Both the position numbers and the translations under genes were made by a program. The notes below the pieces were generated by a model, which saw only the letters and a program-made list of their open reading frames with translations, ran no database searches and was not told where the DNA came from. This document shows positions 12,208-22,238 of a DNA stretch of 64,000 nucleotides, piece after piece. The stretch's first letter is position 1; every line of letters starts with the position of its first letter. The stretch is from Amoebophrya sp. A120 (Eukaryota; Sar; Dinophyceae; Syndiniales; Amoebophryaceae), in assembly GCA_905178155.1 (NCBI GenBank), contig CAJINV010000001.1, positions 5,474,757 to 5,538,756 on the forward strand. Reading direction: 5' to 3'.

Positions 12208-12861
12208 AGAATGAAGATGAACGAGCTGAACATCGAAACTTGTACGATTTGTGAGTGTATAAAATACTCGAAAACTTACCGCCATTCTAGTTTCAAGGTA
12301 GAAAAATGTACGTCACCCCGACTGCGCATGTAAGATTTGAAGCTGAATTCAAGATATCAATCCACACGAAAAGTGCTTGCATCGCACCGGACGGAGTCAT
12401 CCAGTATCATAGGCTCTCGCTCTCTGCGCCAAATAGTGCGCGATGGCATGTTCTACCTTTTTGCTGCTCCTCACGTACATGATAATGTGGGTGCTTGTGA
12501 GTGAAGTGAGAAGAAAAGAGGGGCCCTGGTCAGCGGTCTGTTCTTCCAGGAGCATGAAGCTCATATTCATTTTATGGTTTGCCTGCATGATCATGTAGCT
12601 CGCGGGCACGCCGGCCCTTGAAATCCGACACGAAACCAAGATGGAACTACGGTTTTCGGGCAACAAACTTCTGAAGAGGAGGGTAGAGGCAAAACCCACT
12701 GGCCGCACATCTCCTGTGCGACGCTTCGACTGATTCTGCTGTGTTGCGTTTTTTCGTTTAAGCGGCCGAGTACTAAGAGTACCCTTACGATTTTGCCGGC
12801 ACCGGCGTGTTAGTGGACTTAGTTTTCTTTACGGAACCCGCGGGGAAAAACATCTGTAGCC
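12208..12861. other. Intergenic, possible minus-strand frame
   Basis: Only an open frame on the minus strand (12397 to about 12770) stands out, and it has no ATG near its start. It does not resemble a known protein. Nothing else is seen. Confidence 0.35.
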
Positions 12862-14294
12862 ATGCCGCTGAAACAGCAGGATTTGAACGATGCGATGGAA
12901 AACGACTGGGCGATTGGGTTGACGCAGGCCCCCTGCAATATTCATGTAAAATTTCCAGTCGAGGTCAATGGGGCATGCCTGAGGAGAGGTTGGCCCACCT
13001 AGGTTTCATCTTCTGGACCCGTTGCATTGCAGTTGCTCGCCCTGAAGTCTTCTGTGGTTCAAGAATGTCAATGTTTTGCATTCTGTAGATGTGCTTTTTC
13101 ATAGAACCACTTCTTCTGGCAAGGCAAATCCCGCCTCGACTGCAAATTTCACCAGCATACGCGCCGAACCAGCCCAGTGTTGCCTTGCGTTTTGGTGCCT
13201 CCCAGGATGTCCCTGTGTGTCCGGGTAAGAATAAGGCACGCAAAATTCTTTTGCAGCCCCAAATATTGTGTTCGTTTTGATGCACTTTCCCAAAGAATGA
13301 GAAGCAAAGATCCATATGTTTCACACGTATTCAAAACCAGGTACCTGCAGCGAAAAGAGTTGATGAAGGTCACCGGCGAGCCCTACGTGTGTTGTGGGGG
13401 CATGTTTCCCTGTGGCCCTCTGAAGGACCCACAGGACGAGAACTGTCTATTTTGCGAAGCCTGCTGCTGCCCGCACTGCGCTGTTGTCGCGAATCGCTAC
13501 ATTGTGCAGACCCGGTTTTCTATACGAAACGGCCCCTGCGACGAGTTCATTCTCACCTTCATGTGCATCGTCAGTTGGACAATCTGCATCTTGGAAACAG
13601 CAGGATACGATGTGCCAGACGAAATCGAAGTCATTGTATTTGTTTGCTTCTCATGTTGCTATGCATATGAAACATGAGTCTCGGCTGGAAAAGCACTCTT
13701 ACAACTTCCTAGCGGGTGCATGAGGAGTAGTAAGACTCATGGGGACCATAAGTACTAAATTTTTACAATACTTACTAGGTCGACCTCCTGATTGACATTG
13801 TTTACGCCTGCATGCATGCCCAGCAGCACCACCAGATCGAGCTTATCAAGAAGACAGTTTATAAACCGCCAAGTCCGCAGGTGATTGTCATGTTGCCACC
13901 CGTGCAACAGGTATCGCATTGTTTTTGTTTGTTTTTAGCGATGTTATTTTTTTTCGTTTGTTGTGGACGCGTGCGCGTGCCACATTAAATTTTCGTGGTC
14001 TTCACTTTATCGATCCTGAATGCGATTCCACTTTGCCAGAATATGATCGCGAACGCGAAAATCGTGGCTCAACCTGGCGCACCGGTACCGCCGCAACAGT
14101 ATGGGCAAGCGCAGCCATACGGACAGGGTCAATACGGCTACCAGGGACAGCAAATGCAGGTGCAGCAACAGCCGATGTATTACCAGCAGCCACAGCAGCA
14201 GCAGATGTACTACCAGCAAGCGCCGCCGAACTACGGACAAGGCTATGGCGGCCAACAGCACGGTGGCATGCAGCCTTTGGGAGGCGGGAGGTAA
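12862..14294 (+). CDS. PLAC8 (Cys-rich, DUF614) family protein
   Basis: Five exons (12862-12945, 13178-13224, 13341-13629, 13779-13910, 14040-14294) give 268 residues. All introns are GT-AG. The start MPLKQQD...DWAIGL fits the usual PLAC8 opening. Exon 2 encodes a short cysteine cluster (CCLAFWCLPGCPC). Exon 3 continues with CCGGMFPCGP, CEACCCPHCAVVANR and the NGPCDEFIL motif common in protist members. The tail (about 185-268) is rich in Gln, Tyr, Pro and Gly. PLAC8 proteins are small membrane-associated proteins linked elsewhere to metal handling and organ size, and the role here is unknown. The stop overlaps a strong GTAAGT, so an extra downstream exon cannot be excluded. Confidence 0.8.
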
Positions 14295-15244
14295 GTCGAG
14301 ATTAATCGAGAAGACGTGCTGCAATTCAATTATCAATCTTTTGTGTGAGGACTGGTGTCCATCACGATTCAGATTCTTGTGTCTTCGACGTAGGTTGATG
14401 GAAAGACGTGCTTGTCACAGGTTTTCCTCAAAAATTTTCCGAAAACAACGCAACTGCCAGGTACTAGGTCCTCTTGACGCTCCAAGGTCGCTGGATTTTG
14501 CGCATGCAAGCTACAAAATGTGAAGGCACTTTCTGCAGGACGAGCAGAATCCTTCGATTCAGATGGTGCAAAAATCGTTGCCTAGCAGAGACGCCATCAA
14601 GAAGATCTTTTGCACTACATAGAAAATGATGCGCTTTTCTCCGGGTGTGGTGAGGAAAAATCGCCCTCGCACACGCAGAACTACTAAGAAAAAACGCTGG
14701 GTTTTGCAGAAGTAAAATATACATCTCACGCGCATAGGTTTCTGTCCAGTCATGTTTGTTGTCTTTTTTCTTGCTCTCGCAACCGATTGTCGATAGTGTT
14801 CACCATGGCTTCCCTGGGGGGGCGTGCGGGATCGGAAGGCAGTCTGTGCAAAATCGTCAAGTTTTTCTTTTGAGGAAAAAGGGAGGGGGAAAAATTGAAA
14901 ATAGCAAGACATTCGTCCACTTCTTCGATAGCACTTTCGCGCTTCAAATTTCCGTGTATATTTGTTTCGCCTGGAACAGCTCTCGCTTTTCCCCTCGGAA
15001 ACATCTGCGGTTTTAATCTTCCAGGGTGCACTCGGATATCATCGTTTGGGTTGGAAAGAGTCTATCGACTGGGAAGATCCGTTACTAGAGAGTCGCATCG
15101 GCTTCGTCGTGTACTATCGCGAAAAAGCTTTTTGGCAGGAGAAGTATCGAAGTACTTGCACCCCTACCGCAATTCCGAAGCAAATGTGTTTTAGCAGAAA
15201 AAACTCGAACTACAACTACTACGAAAAGAGGAAAGAAATACAAG
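14295..15244. other. Intergenic, nothing recognised
   Basis: No supported gene. The palindrome AAGTACTT occurs at 15150-15157, about 90 bp before the next start codon. Confidence 0.4.
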
Positions 15245-16006
15245 ATGGCCGTGTCCGGCACCAGAATGCAGTACGCGGAATTTTTGAAAAGAGTTGCGGA
15301 GGATCTGGCGGTCGAGGTGGGGGCGGATTTCGATAGTGGCAAACTGACGCTGCCGGAAGATGGCGAAGCTTTCGGGGCCATGTATCAGCAGATAATGGGG
15401 ATGTTGGCGCAGAAGGTGCACGAAAACACCGAAAAAGCTGCTGACAAAGCGCTCCAGACGTTGCCAGCGGACGTCGTGAAAGTCGGAGTGTCGGGCTTCC
15501 TGAAGCCCGAGGCGGGCGGTGGCGACCCTGCGGGGAAGACCAAGGACGTCGAGCTACCGGCTGACTTGCCGGCGGCGGTTCTGACGATGCCCAACAAGTG
15601 CGTGGCGGCGGCGTGGTGCCGCAAAGTGACCACGGCAATGGATGCATGGGCAGCGAGTTACAAGCCGGAAATCATCAGCGCAGCCAGTGACGCGTGCCGA
15701 GAGTGCCGCTACAAGCGTGTGCGAGTGGAGATGGAGGCTCTCGGCGAGACAGGAGTGGATGACGGAGGACATCCCCTTGTGGTGCTTCGCGACTGCCCCC
15801 AAGTCCCTGACTTCGTTCGCTACGGGGCTCCGGACCACAACGATATGACGCTCATGATCACTTCCATCGTGGAGAAGCTCGCAGAAGATTTGTTGCGGTT
15901 GGGTTATTGTGTCGAATACAAAGACTGGGGAGGACGTACGATCTCGCAATCGGCATTCATAGAAGGAGATGGCCACTCATTCCACGTGACCTGGAGCTTC
16001 TCGTGA
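15245..16006 (+). CDS. Tandem paralogue 1 of an unknown family
   Basis: Single exon, 253 residues, ATG in an AAGATGG context. It belongs to a three-member local family (15245, 16763, 18889). The shared N-terminal block (about 1-100) has FDSGKLTLP, MLAQK-HE-TE-AAD-AL, LPADVVKV-VSGFLK. The middle carries a short cysteine motif (ACRECRYKRVRVE), and the end has HVTWS. No signal peptide or membrane segment is visible, and the protein is predicted soluble and helical in its first half. I do not recognise the family. The duplicated unit includes 3' flanking DNA, because the sequence after the stop resembles that after paralogue 3. Confidence 0.75.
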   Translation: MAVSGTRMQYAEFLKRVAEDLAVEVGADFDSGKLTLPEDGEAFGAMYQQIMGMLAQKVHENTEKAADKALQTLPADVVKVGVSGFLKPEAGGGDPAGKTKDVELPADLPAAVLTMPNKCVAAAWCRKVTTAMDAWAASYKPEIISAASDACRECRYKRVRVEMEALGETGVDDGGHPLVVLRDCPQVPDFVRYGAPDHNDMTLMITSIVEKLAEDLLRLGYCVEYKDWGGRTISQSAFIEGDGHSFHVTWSFS

Positions 16007-16762
16007 CTGCAAAAATTTAGAACTGCGTTGGACTTGGAGCTGCGTGAAAGATTGCGTGTGACAAAGTACTGCTGGTGAAAATTTTGTATACGGAAATGAA
16101 CAAAGAAGAAGAAGTACTTGCGCGTTTCTTCGCTGAGCTTGATCGCGTTTGTTCCGTCCGGTTTCTACCCGTCGTAAAAAGACGGCGACGATCAATCGTG
16201 TTTCCCCGGCATGTAGTACCTGCAACATCTCACGCGTTGCATGGCCATGGTGCTTCCTTCTGCATTCCGTTGATGATAGCTAGTGTTCATCATCATCTTT
16301 TTTGTCAGTCCAATCGGTCGGCTCCAAATCCAAGATGGGCGTCTCGGCTGCTCCAAAGCCAAAAATTCGGACTCTTAGTTGTGTTTTCAAAAACGGGGAA
16401 GCGTAGAGGTACAAGAGCACTCGCTTTGTTCGAAGGTTTCATCGAACATCGGTTTTGTGCTACTAACTTCGTTAGACCTCTCTCTCGCTCTCTCTGTCGG
16501 AATCATCTGCTCAGGTAGAAGCTCACCAGCGTTTAAACTCGGGGCGCACTCGTCGGAGAACATGACTCGGGGTGAATAGAGCAAGTAGTACTCTGGAAGA
16601 ATCGATTCGATTTAAGTGTTTATTCACTTGTCGTCACATCGTGGGGCAAGGAGGAAGCGAACGCACATAGATTTTTCTACCAGATAACGAAGCTCATTTA
16701 TCTAGAAGCAAGAAACTACAAAGATTCACTACCATTGCGAGAGGAAGAAGAATTCTTCAAAG
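16007..16762. other. Intergenic between paralogues 1 and 2
   Basis: The first 150 bp (with AAGTACTTGCGCG at 16112) are alignable with the 3' flank of paralogue 3. The rest holds no gene I can support. Confidence 0.5.
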
Positions 16763-17569
16763 ATGAGTGTTTCCGATGCACAGATGAAACACCTGATGAA
16801 CTGCGCGGACGAAGTTTCGTGCGAGGTGGAGGCCGATTTCGACAATGGTAAGCTTGCGCTGCCAGATACGGAGGCGGCTTTTAGCGACACCTACCAGGAG
16901 ATTATGAGACGCCTGGCGCAAAAACTCCACGACGAAACGGAAGCGGCCGCTGATGCGGCTTTGCAAAAGCTCCCCGCCGATGTGGTAAAAGTAGCAGTCA
17001 GCGGCTTTCTGAAGTCCCAATCCGAAATGGGTGACGGTGAACCGGCGGCCGATGCGCTCGACGCGTTTGCGTCTATAGTACCTGCCAGCGTCCTCACGAT
17101 GCCCAACGCTACTGTCAGCAGGGCGTGGAAAACAAATGCAAAAGAGGCGCGGGACAACTGGGCAGGGAGTTACAACGAACAAATTACCCGCGCAATCCGA
17201 AACGCCTGCCGGGGCTGTGTCCGCAAGTGCGTTCAGGTGAGGATTGAAGGGAGCGGCTGGGCAGAGCAGCGCGTGGTCGATGACGGAGCGCCGGCGACTG
17301 TGGTGCTCCGCAACTGCCCGCGACCTCCGCGCTTCGTTTCGGCGTACACGGTCGGTGGAAATGGAACTCCGATGGATGTTGATATCTTAATCAACCAGGA
17401 GAATCTCTCGCTGCTGAGAGCATCTGTGATCGAAAACATCGCGAAGGAGTTCGAGCGCTGGGATTACAAAATCGATTTCAAGTTGCCTATCCGTCGCACT
17501 GGTTTCGTGACGGAAGCCGAGTTCTTGCGCCATGGCTGCGGGTTCGACGTGACGTGGAGCGTTTCGTGA
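16763..17569 (+). CDS. Tandem paralogue 2 of an unknown family
   Basis: Single exon, 268 residues, ATG preceded by CAAAG. It has the same architecture as its neighbours: FDNGKLALP, RLAQKLHDETEAAADAAL, LPADVVKVAVSGFLK, a central ACRGCVRKCVQV motif and a C-terminal GFDVTWS. It is about 15 residues longer than copy 1, mainly after position 90. The divergence between copies is large while the frame is kept, which suggests selection on protein function rather than recent duplication. Function unknown. Confidence 0.75.
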   Translation: MSVSDAQMKHLMNCADEVSCEVEADFDNGKLALPDTEAAFSDTYQEIMRRLAQKLHDETEAAADAALQKLPADVVKVAVSGFLKSQSEMGDGEPAADALDAFASIVPASVLTMPNATVSRAWKTNAKEARDNWAGSYNEQITRAIRNACRGCVRKCVQVRIEGSGWAEQRVVDDGAPATVVLRNCPRPPRFVSAYTVGGNGTPMDVDILINQENLSLLRASVIENIAKEFERWDYKIDFKLPIRRTGFVTEAEFLRHGCGFDVTWSVS

Positions 17570-18042
17570 TTACGCACTTTGGGTGCTTGTCTGAAATTGG
17601 AGGTGCGAGAAATTGATACAAAAAGGTATCGAGCCTCCTGTTTACGATGAAATTAATACAACAGAGAGATTGAGGATGTATAATTGGACCGAAGAGCAGT
17701 CTAGGTCTTGTATATCTTGGATGTGATTTGTGGAAATTGAAATTCAAATTGTATTTTACAAAGACGAAGACTAAAAGTAATTGAAAAAGAAAATGCACCT
17801 GAGCATCTTCGTGGTCAAATTCGACTACGCATTTATTGTCGGCCGGTTTTTTCTATTTTCCGGTCGCGAAAGAAGCGACGCCTCCTCCAGTCGTGCTCCG
17901 GTGTGTACCGAGGAGCATGTCACACTCTTGACAAGAAAGGTTCTGCTAATCGAGAGAAGAAAGTTTTGATGATGTTGATGTTGATGTTTTTTCTGTCTTC
18001 GGATCTCGGTAAGTAGTGCCAGTCCAATTATCGTTTAACAAA
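17570..18042. other. Intergenic between paralogue 2 and small gene
   Basis: No gene or repeat is recognised. A GTAAGT at 18009-18014 lies just before the next gene and could be a 5' splice site of an untranslated exon. Confidence 0.35.
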
Positions 18043-18432
18043 ATGGGCGACTCGGCAGCAGCAGAACGCATTTTGACGATGGATGAATTTGTGCATGCAA
18101 ATTGCAGTCAATTCAAGCAAGTTCCGCCCGATATTTTCAAGGACCAGATGTCTCCGAGTGTCATTGAAGCCGTGACGGAAGTGATCGGTGCGCTTGGCGG
18201 CGAAATTCCAACCGGCGCAGAAGGCATCACGGAGATTGAAGACCCGTACAAAAAAGTGCAGGCGCTGAACGCCTTCCTGTTTCAGTTGATCTCGAATAAC
18301 AAGCCGGTTGTGACGGAAGAGGAATACAATGTGAAAAGGGAGCAGTTTCCCGATAAACTGCCTCCGTTCGGTCAGTTGTATGAGGCCGCGAGAAATCCTG
18401 ACCTGCCCATCAGCAGCGAAGAGGACGACTAA
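18043..18432 (+). CDS. Small unknown acidic protein
   Basis: Single exon, 129 residues, ATG in an AACAAAATGG context. The sequence is acidic, soluble and mostly helical (MDEFVHANCSQFKQVPPDIF ... ending SSEEDD). It shares no clear similarity with the paralogue family on either side, although it sits inside their array. Its 3' flank does derive from that family (see 18434-18720). I do not recognise it. Confidence 0.65.
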   Translation: MGDSAAAERILTMDEFVHANCSQFKQVPPDIFKDQMSPSVIEAVTEVIGALGGEIPTGAEGITEIEDPYKKVQALNAFLFQLISNNKPVVTEEEYNVKREQFPDKLPPFGQLYEAARNPDLPISSEEDD

Positions 18433-18433
18433 A

Positions 18434-18720
18434 CCTGGAATGTTTCCTCGTTGTAGAGTCAAGGACACTGCTGGTGCCTGGTATGTACGGATATGTCAAC
18501 AAGATGTAAAGGAAATGTTCATCTGGTGAAGTTCGCTTTTTGGTGGAGAGCGTTCGGTTGTGACGTGTTTTGTCGTCCTGGTTGTCCTTTTAGCCAGTTG
18601 AAAAAGCGACGCAATCCGTCGTGTATGTGTTCCAGTGTCTACTTACCGACGGCGTAGCTGCCCTTGATGAAAGAAACTGAAGTGGATCGCCACAACAAGA
18701 TGAAATGCATCAAGGCATCT
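18434..18720 (+). pseudogene. 3' relic of a fourth tandem paralogue
   Basis: Immediately after the stop of the small gene, the sequence aligns with the last codons, stop and 3' flank of paralogue 3 (19660-19940). Matching landmarks are TGGAAtgttt/TGGAACattt, GTTGTAGAgTCAAG/GTTGTAGAaTCAAG, GCTGGT...GGATATGTCA, and further on TGTGTTCCAGTGT and CGACGG-GTAGCTG. The CTGCTGGTG block is also found after paralogue 1. The body of the coding region is missing. A copy therefore seems to have been lost or replaced, leaving its tail. Confidence 0.6.
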
Positions 18721-18888
18721 AGAGCTCTGTGCAGGTCAACTTTCGGGTTGAGTAGATAGAGGACAAATGTGCGATAGGGAAAGCTCCGACAGAAATATCG
18801 AAGTAAGTTCTTGCGAGTCTTCTAATAGTATGCGACAAAAACTCTAGCTGCAACTGTTTTGGTGAAAGCAAACTACCGCATTGAAAAG

Positions 18889-19683
18889 ATGAGCTTGTCG
18901 CCTACCAGAGCGAACTACATGGAGTACTTGAAAAATCTTGCGGAGGAAGTGGCGCGCGAGGCAGAGGCGGGCTTCGACAGCGGTAAGCTGACGTTGCCGG
19001 ATAGTGCGGCGGCTTTCGCTGACACCTACCAGCTGCTCATGGGAATGCTGGCGCAGAAGCTCCATGAGCGGACGGAAACCGCTGCGGATGAAGCGCTGCA
19101 GTCACTCCCGGCGGATGTTGTCAAGGTGGTAGTCTCCGGCTTTTTGAAGAGCGAGGCGGGCGGTGCGGCGCTGAATCCAGTCGAGGACCTTGCGGCCGGC
19201 CTGCCACCCTGCGTGCTGGGAATGCCCAACAAAGCAGTTGCGCGGGCTTGGGGGACCAGGGTGAAAAAACTGCGAGACGAGTGGGTGTCGAGCCAGAGGG
19301 AGAAAATCACCGCCGAAATCCGCAAAGCCTGCCGGGGCTGCACCCACAAGACCGTGAAGGTGGAGCTGCACGACCCTCGAAGATGGGAGCAGCGGGTGCA
19401 CTGGAACCACGAGGGAAACCCCGCCCTTGTCGTCCTCCACAACTGGCCCGAAGTTCCACACTTCATAGATTCTTACGCTGGGATGAACCTGAACGGCTTC
19501 GACTTTCTGCGGGCTTCCGTTTTCGAGACGCTCATGCAAGATTTTGAGCGGCTGGGATATGATGTGCACGTGGTTTTGGATAACATTAACAACTGGAACA
19601 CCGAACCACTGAAGGAACTGACGAAGCAGGACTTCGCAACGCGAGGCACAGGATTTAAGATTTGTTGGAACATTTGGTTGTAG
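18889..19683 (+). CDS. Tandem paralogue 3 of an unknown family
   Basis: Single exon, 264 residues. The ATG at 18889 (MSLSPTRANYMEYL) matches the start position of the other copies. It has FDSGKLTLP, MGMLAQKLHERTETAADEAL, LPADVVKVVVSGFLK, ACRGCTHKTVKVEL, and an end GFKICWNIWL that has drifted from the TWS ending of copies 1 and 2. It is soluble, with no targeting signal seen. Function unknown. Confidence 0.75.
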   Translation: MSLSPTRANYMEYLKNLAEEVAREAEAGFDSGKLTLPDSAAAFADTYQLLMGMLAQKLHERTETAADEALQSLPADVVKVVVSGFLKSEAGGAALNPVEDLAAGLPPCVLGMPNKAVARAWGTRVKKLRDEWVSSQREKITAEIRKACRGCTHKTVKVELHDPRRWEQRVHWNHEGNPALVVLHNWPEVPHFIDSYAGMNLNGFDFLRASVFETLMQDFERLGYDVHVVLDNINNWNTEPLKELTKQDFATRGTGFKICWNIWL

Positions 19684-20113
19684 AATCAAGCCGTCTGCGT
19701 TTGCTGGTACCGTGTGCGGATATGTCAGGGGTTTAAGCAGATGAAACAGAACTAAGTACTTGCGCGCATTCTCGCAGAGTGCGGATGCGACGTTTTGGTT
19801 TTTTTTGGCAAGTAGAACCAACCTTGCAATCCCTTGTGTTCCAGTGTGTACTTCTATCCGACGGTGTAGCTGCTGCCCTTGAGAGAATATGAAGCCAGCG
19901 GAGCGCCATAATAAGATGAGATACATTGAGATAAAATGTGGCTTCGTAAGGATCCCACGTCTCATCTAAATTGCGTAAAGGCGAGCGCTTATTAGCTGAC
20001 GTTTAATTTCGAGTGCGAATCTGGCGTTATTTGTCACGACCTCGCTGTTGTCTGAGAGGCTGCAACGCTCCCGGTGTCGAAGTACTGAACAAGTTTAAGC
20101 AACACAAACCAAG
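19684..20113. other. Intergenic, duplicated 3' flank
   Basis: The region to about 19940 is the counterpart of the relic at 18434-18720. It carries AAGTACTT at 19754-19761. No gene is seen. Confidence 0.5.
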
Positions 20114-21295
20114 ATGGCAGACGCGCTCAACGAGAACGATGGCGTGGCAAGCCGGAAGCTCGGTATCGATCCACATGCTGTTGTGTTGCTGCCGCTCGAC
20201 AAGAGGCACCATTTTTGATTAGAAGCTTGCCAAATAATTCTGTCCATTTAATTTCTTTTCTTTTGCATCATCACAATCGCACAACAGGCGCGCTCCAGGA
20301 GCGATTCCAGAGTTTCGAGCGCACGATGGAGGATGAGACCAGAAGGCGGCGCGAAGCGGAAGACAGCAAACTCAGCGTCATGCGGGAGAGCATGGCAAAG
20401 CTCGAAAAAACGTTAAATAGCGAGATAAAAAGAAGGGTCGAGGCGAACAAGGTATCAAGAGGTTCACACCTGTTTGCATCTCAATGTCTGAATGAATAGA
20501 ATGCAAATACATGCTGTAGTCTGACGACGTGCTGTCGTGTTTGCAGCATTGCGTTCAATTTCTGCTGCAATCGACTCTCCTGTAACTACCGACCCTTACA
20601 GGCACTCCAGTCCATGTTCGAGTCCCAAATTGCCACGGTGCAGGACAAACTCGAGGCTGTTTTTGTGGAAAAGCTCAACCATTTGCAGCTCGCGGCGGAC
20701 GAACTGTCGGACCGGATGGCACTAGTCGAGAAAGACTTTGCCGTGGAGCGGGACAAATACATACGGGACCTGGAGGAGAAGAACGCGGTGGTGGCAAAAG
20801 ACGTAAACTTCCTACAAGACGCCTTCGATAACGAGAAAGTGAAACGAGCGGATAGGGACGCGGGGCTGCAGAAAAGGTAGTACGAGATGCGCTTCATTGG
20901 ATCAATCGATCATTTTTTGATTTCGATTTTGTACGTGATGCTAGTAGAATGGTATTGGAGTGACATCACATCCAGATGATCCGCTGATCGTATCTATCAT
21001 TTCTCACAGAATATCCGAGCACGAGTACCGCACAGAGACGCGGTTCGAGCAGGAGCGCGCTGCGCGGGAGCAAAAGTACCAAGCCTTGCGCGACGAGCTG
21101 CACCAGGCGAAACAGGTCCGTGCCAAGGGCGACGAAAAGTTCCAAACCTTCATTCTGGAAGAGGTAGCGTCGCTGAAAAACGGGTTGGTGCTGGAATCCG
21201 AGTCCCGGGAACAGGCCGATGATGACATTGTGCAAGCGCTGAACCACTACACGAAAGCCCTGCAGGACGCGCTGAGGATCGTGAATCAACCATAG
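20114..21295 (+). CDS. SF-assemblin / beta-giardin family protein
   Basis: Four exons (20114-20162, 20288-20451, 20602-20876, 21010-21295) give 257 residues with GT-AG introns. Almost the whole protein is a segmented coiled coil with charged heptads (RFQSFERTMEDETRRRREAE ... ). The C-terminus (DDDIVQALNHYTKALQDALRIVN) is typical of SF-assemblins. These proteins build striated fibres attached to basal bodies, and in apicomplexans a fibre that organises daughter-cell budding. In a dinoflagellate a flagellar-root role is expected. The length is close to the usual family size. Confidence 0.9.
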
Positions 21296-22238
21296 CTGGC
21301 GAGTTTTTGTGGTTTTCCCCATGGTCACAGCACGGAGAGCGTGTCGGGTCCGCTTTCCCCCGTCCCCGTTTGCGACGAGCAAAACACGAAGCACCTGCCC
21401 CGGGTTGAACGCGCGGGCGCGGCTCTTGGAAAAAGAAGAGAAGCCTGATGTAAAGATCATGAGGCAGCTGCTGAGAATAGACAGCGAGGAAAAATAATGC
21501 TTGCTGGCTGCCCTAAGAGACGATACTGCTCCAGGGATCGGAAAATCCTGAAAACGTGGTAGGTAGGCGTCTGCACAGGCGATCGCAGTGGCGGACTGCG
21601 ATGCCGGTGAGAGTCACCGATGGTTCTTGTACTCTGGAAAAAGAGAATCTGAAAGTGTGAGAACAAGCTCAAGCATTTAGTGGAAGACAAAAGTGACGAG
21701 GGCGCCCTCTGCTTCAATGGCTTTCACATTTCCGGAAGAGGCTATCAGAGGGCTTTCGATTTCCTCTGCTTTTCAGTGTGTCTGCTACTTTGGCATCAAG
21801 CCATCAAAAGACGAAGATCATAAACGACGAACGATGATGAAGTCGCAGATCAAATAAAATGCTTGTAAATATTCTCGCCTAGTAGATTTGAATTCACAAA
21901 CGATCAAGACGAACGACATAACCACCTGTCACGGAAGATCCCAGTCAAATCCAGGATCCTTTAAGGAGTAGTTGGAAGATCAATAATTGGGATCCGGCTT
22001 TGCTTTATCACGATCGCAGTTGATCTGAGTTTTTCTATCCGACTAAAGTCGCCTACGTTTTTGTTTTCAACAGTTTGGCGAGCTCACGCTATTGACGTAG
22101 AAAGACAGATGAGACCACCTAGGAACGATTATCAACGAGCGAATGATAGTAGATGAATGTAAGTTTCGATTTCATATCTGCTCGTGTTTTTCAGGCGACA
22201 CCGACATCGACACAAGTTGAGCTTCATAGATATTCAAA
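21296..22238. other. Intergenic, nothing recognised
   Basis: No long frame with a plausible ATG, repeat or RNA gene was identified. Confidence 0.4.

Noticed and set aside
12397-12770. Minus-strand open frame of over 100 codons between the kinase and PLAC8 genes
   Set aside because: There is no ATG near its start, no recognisable motif and no splice partner. It could be a decayed insertion, but evidence is lacking.
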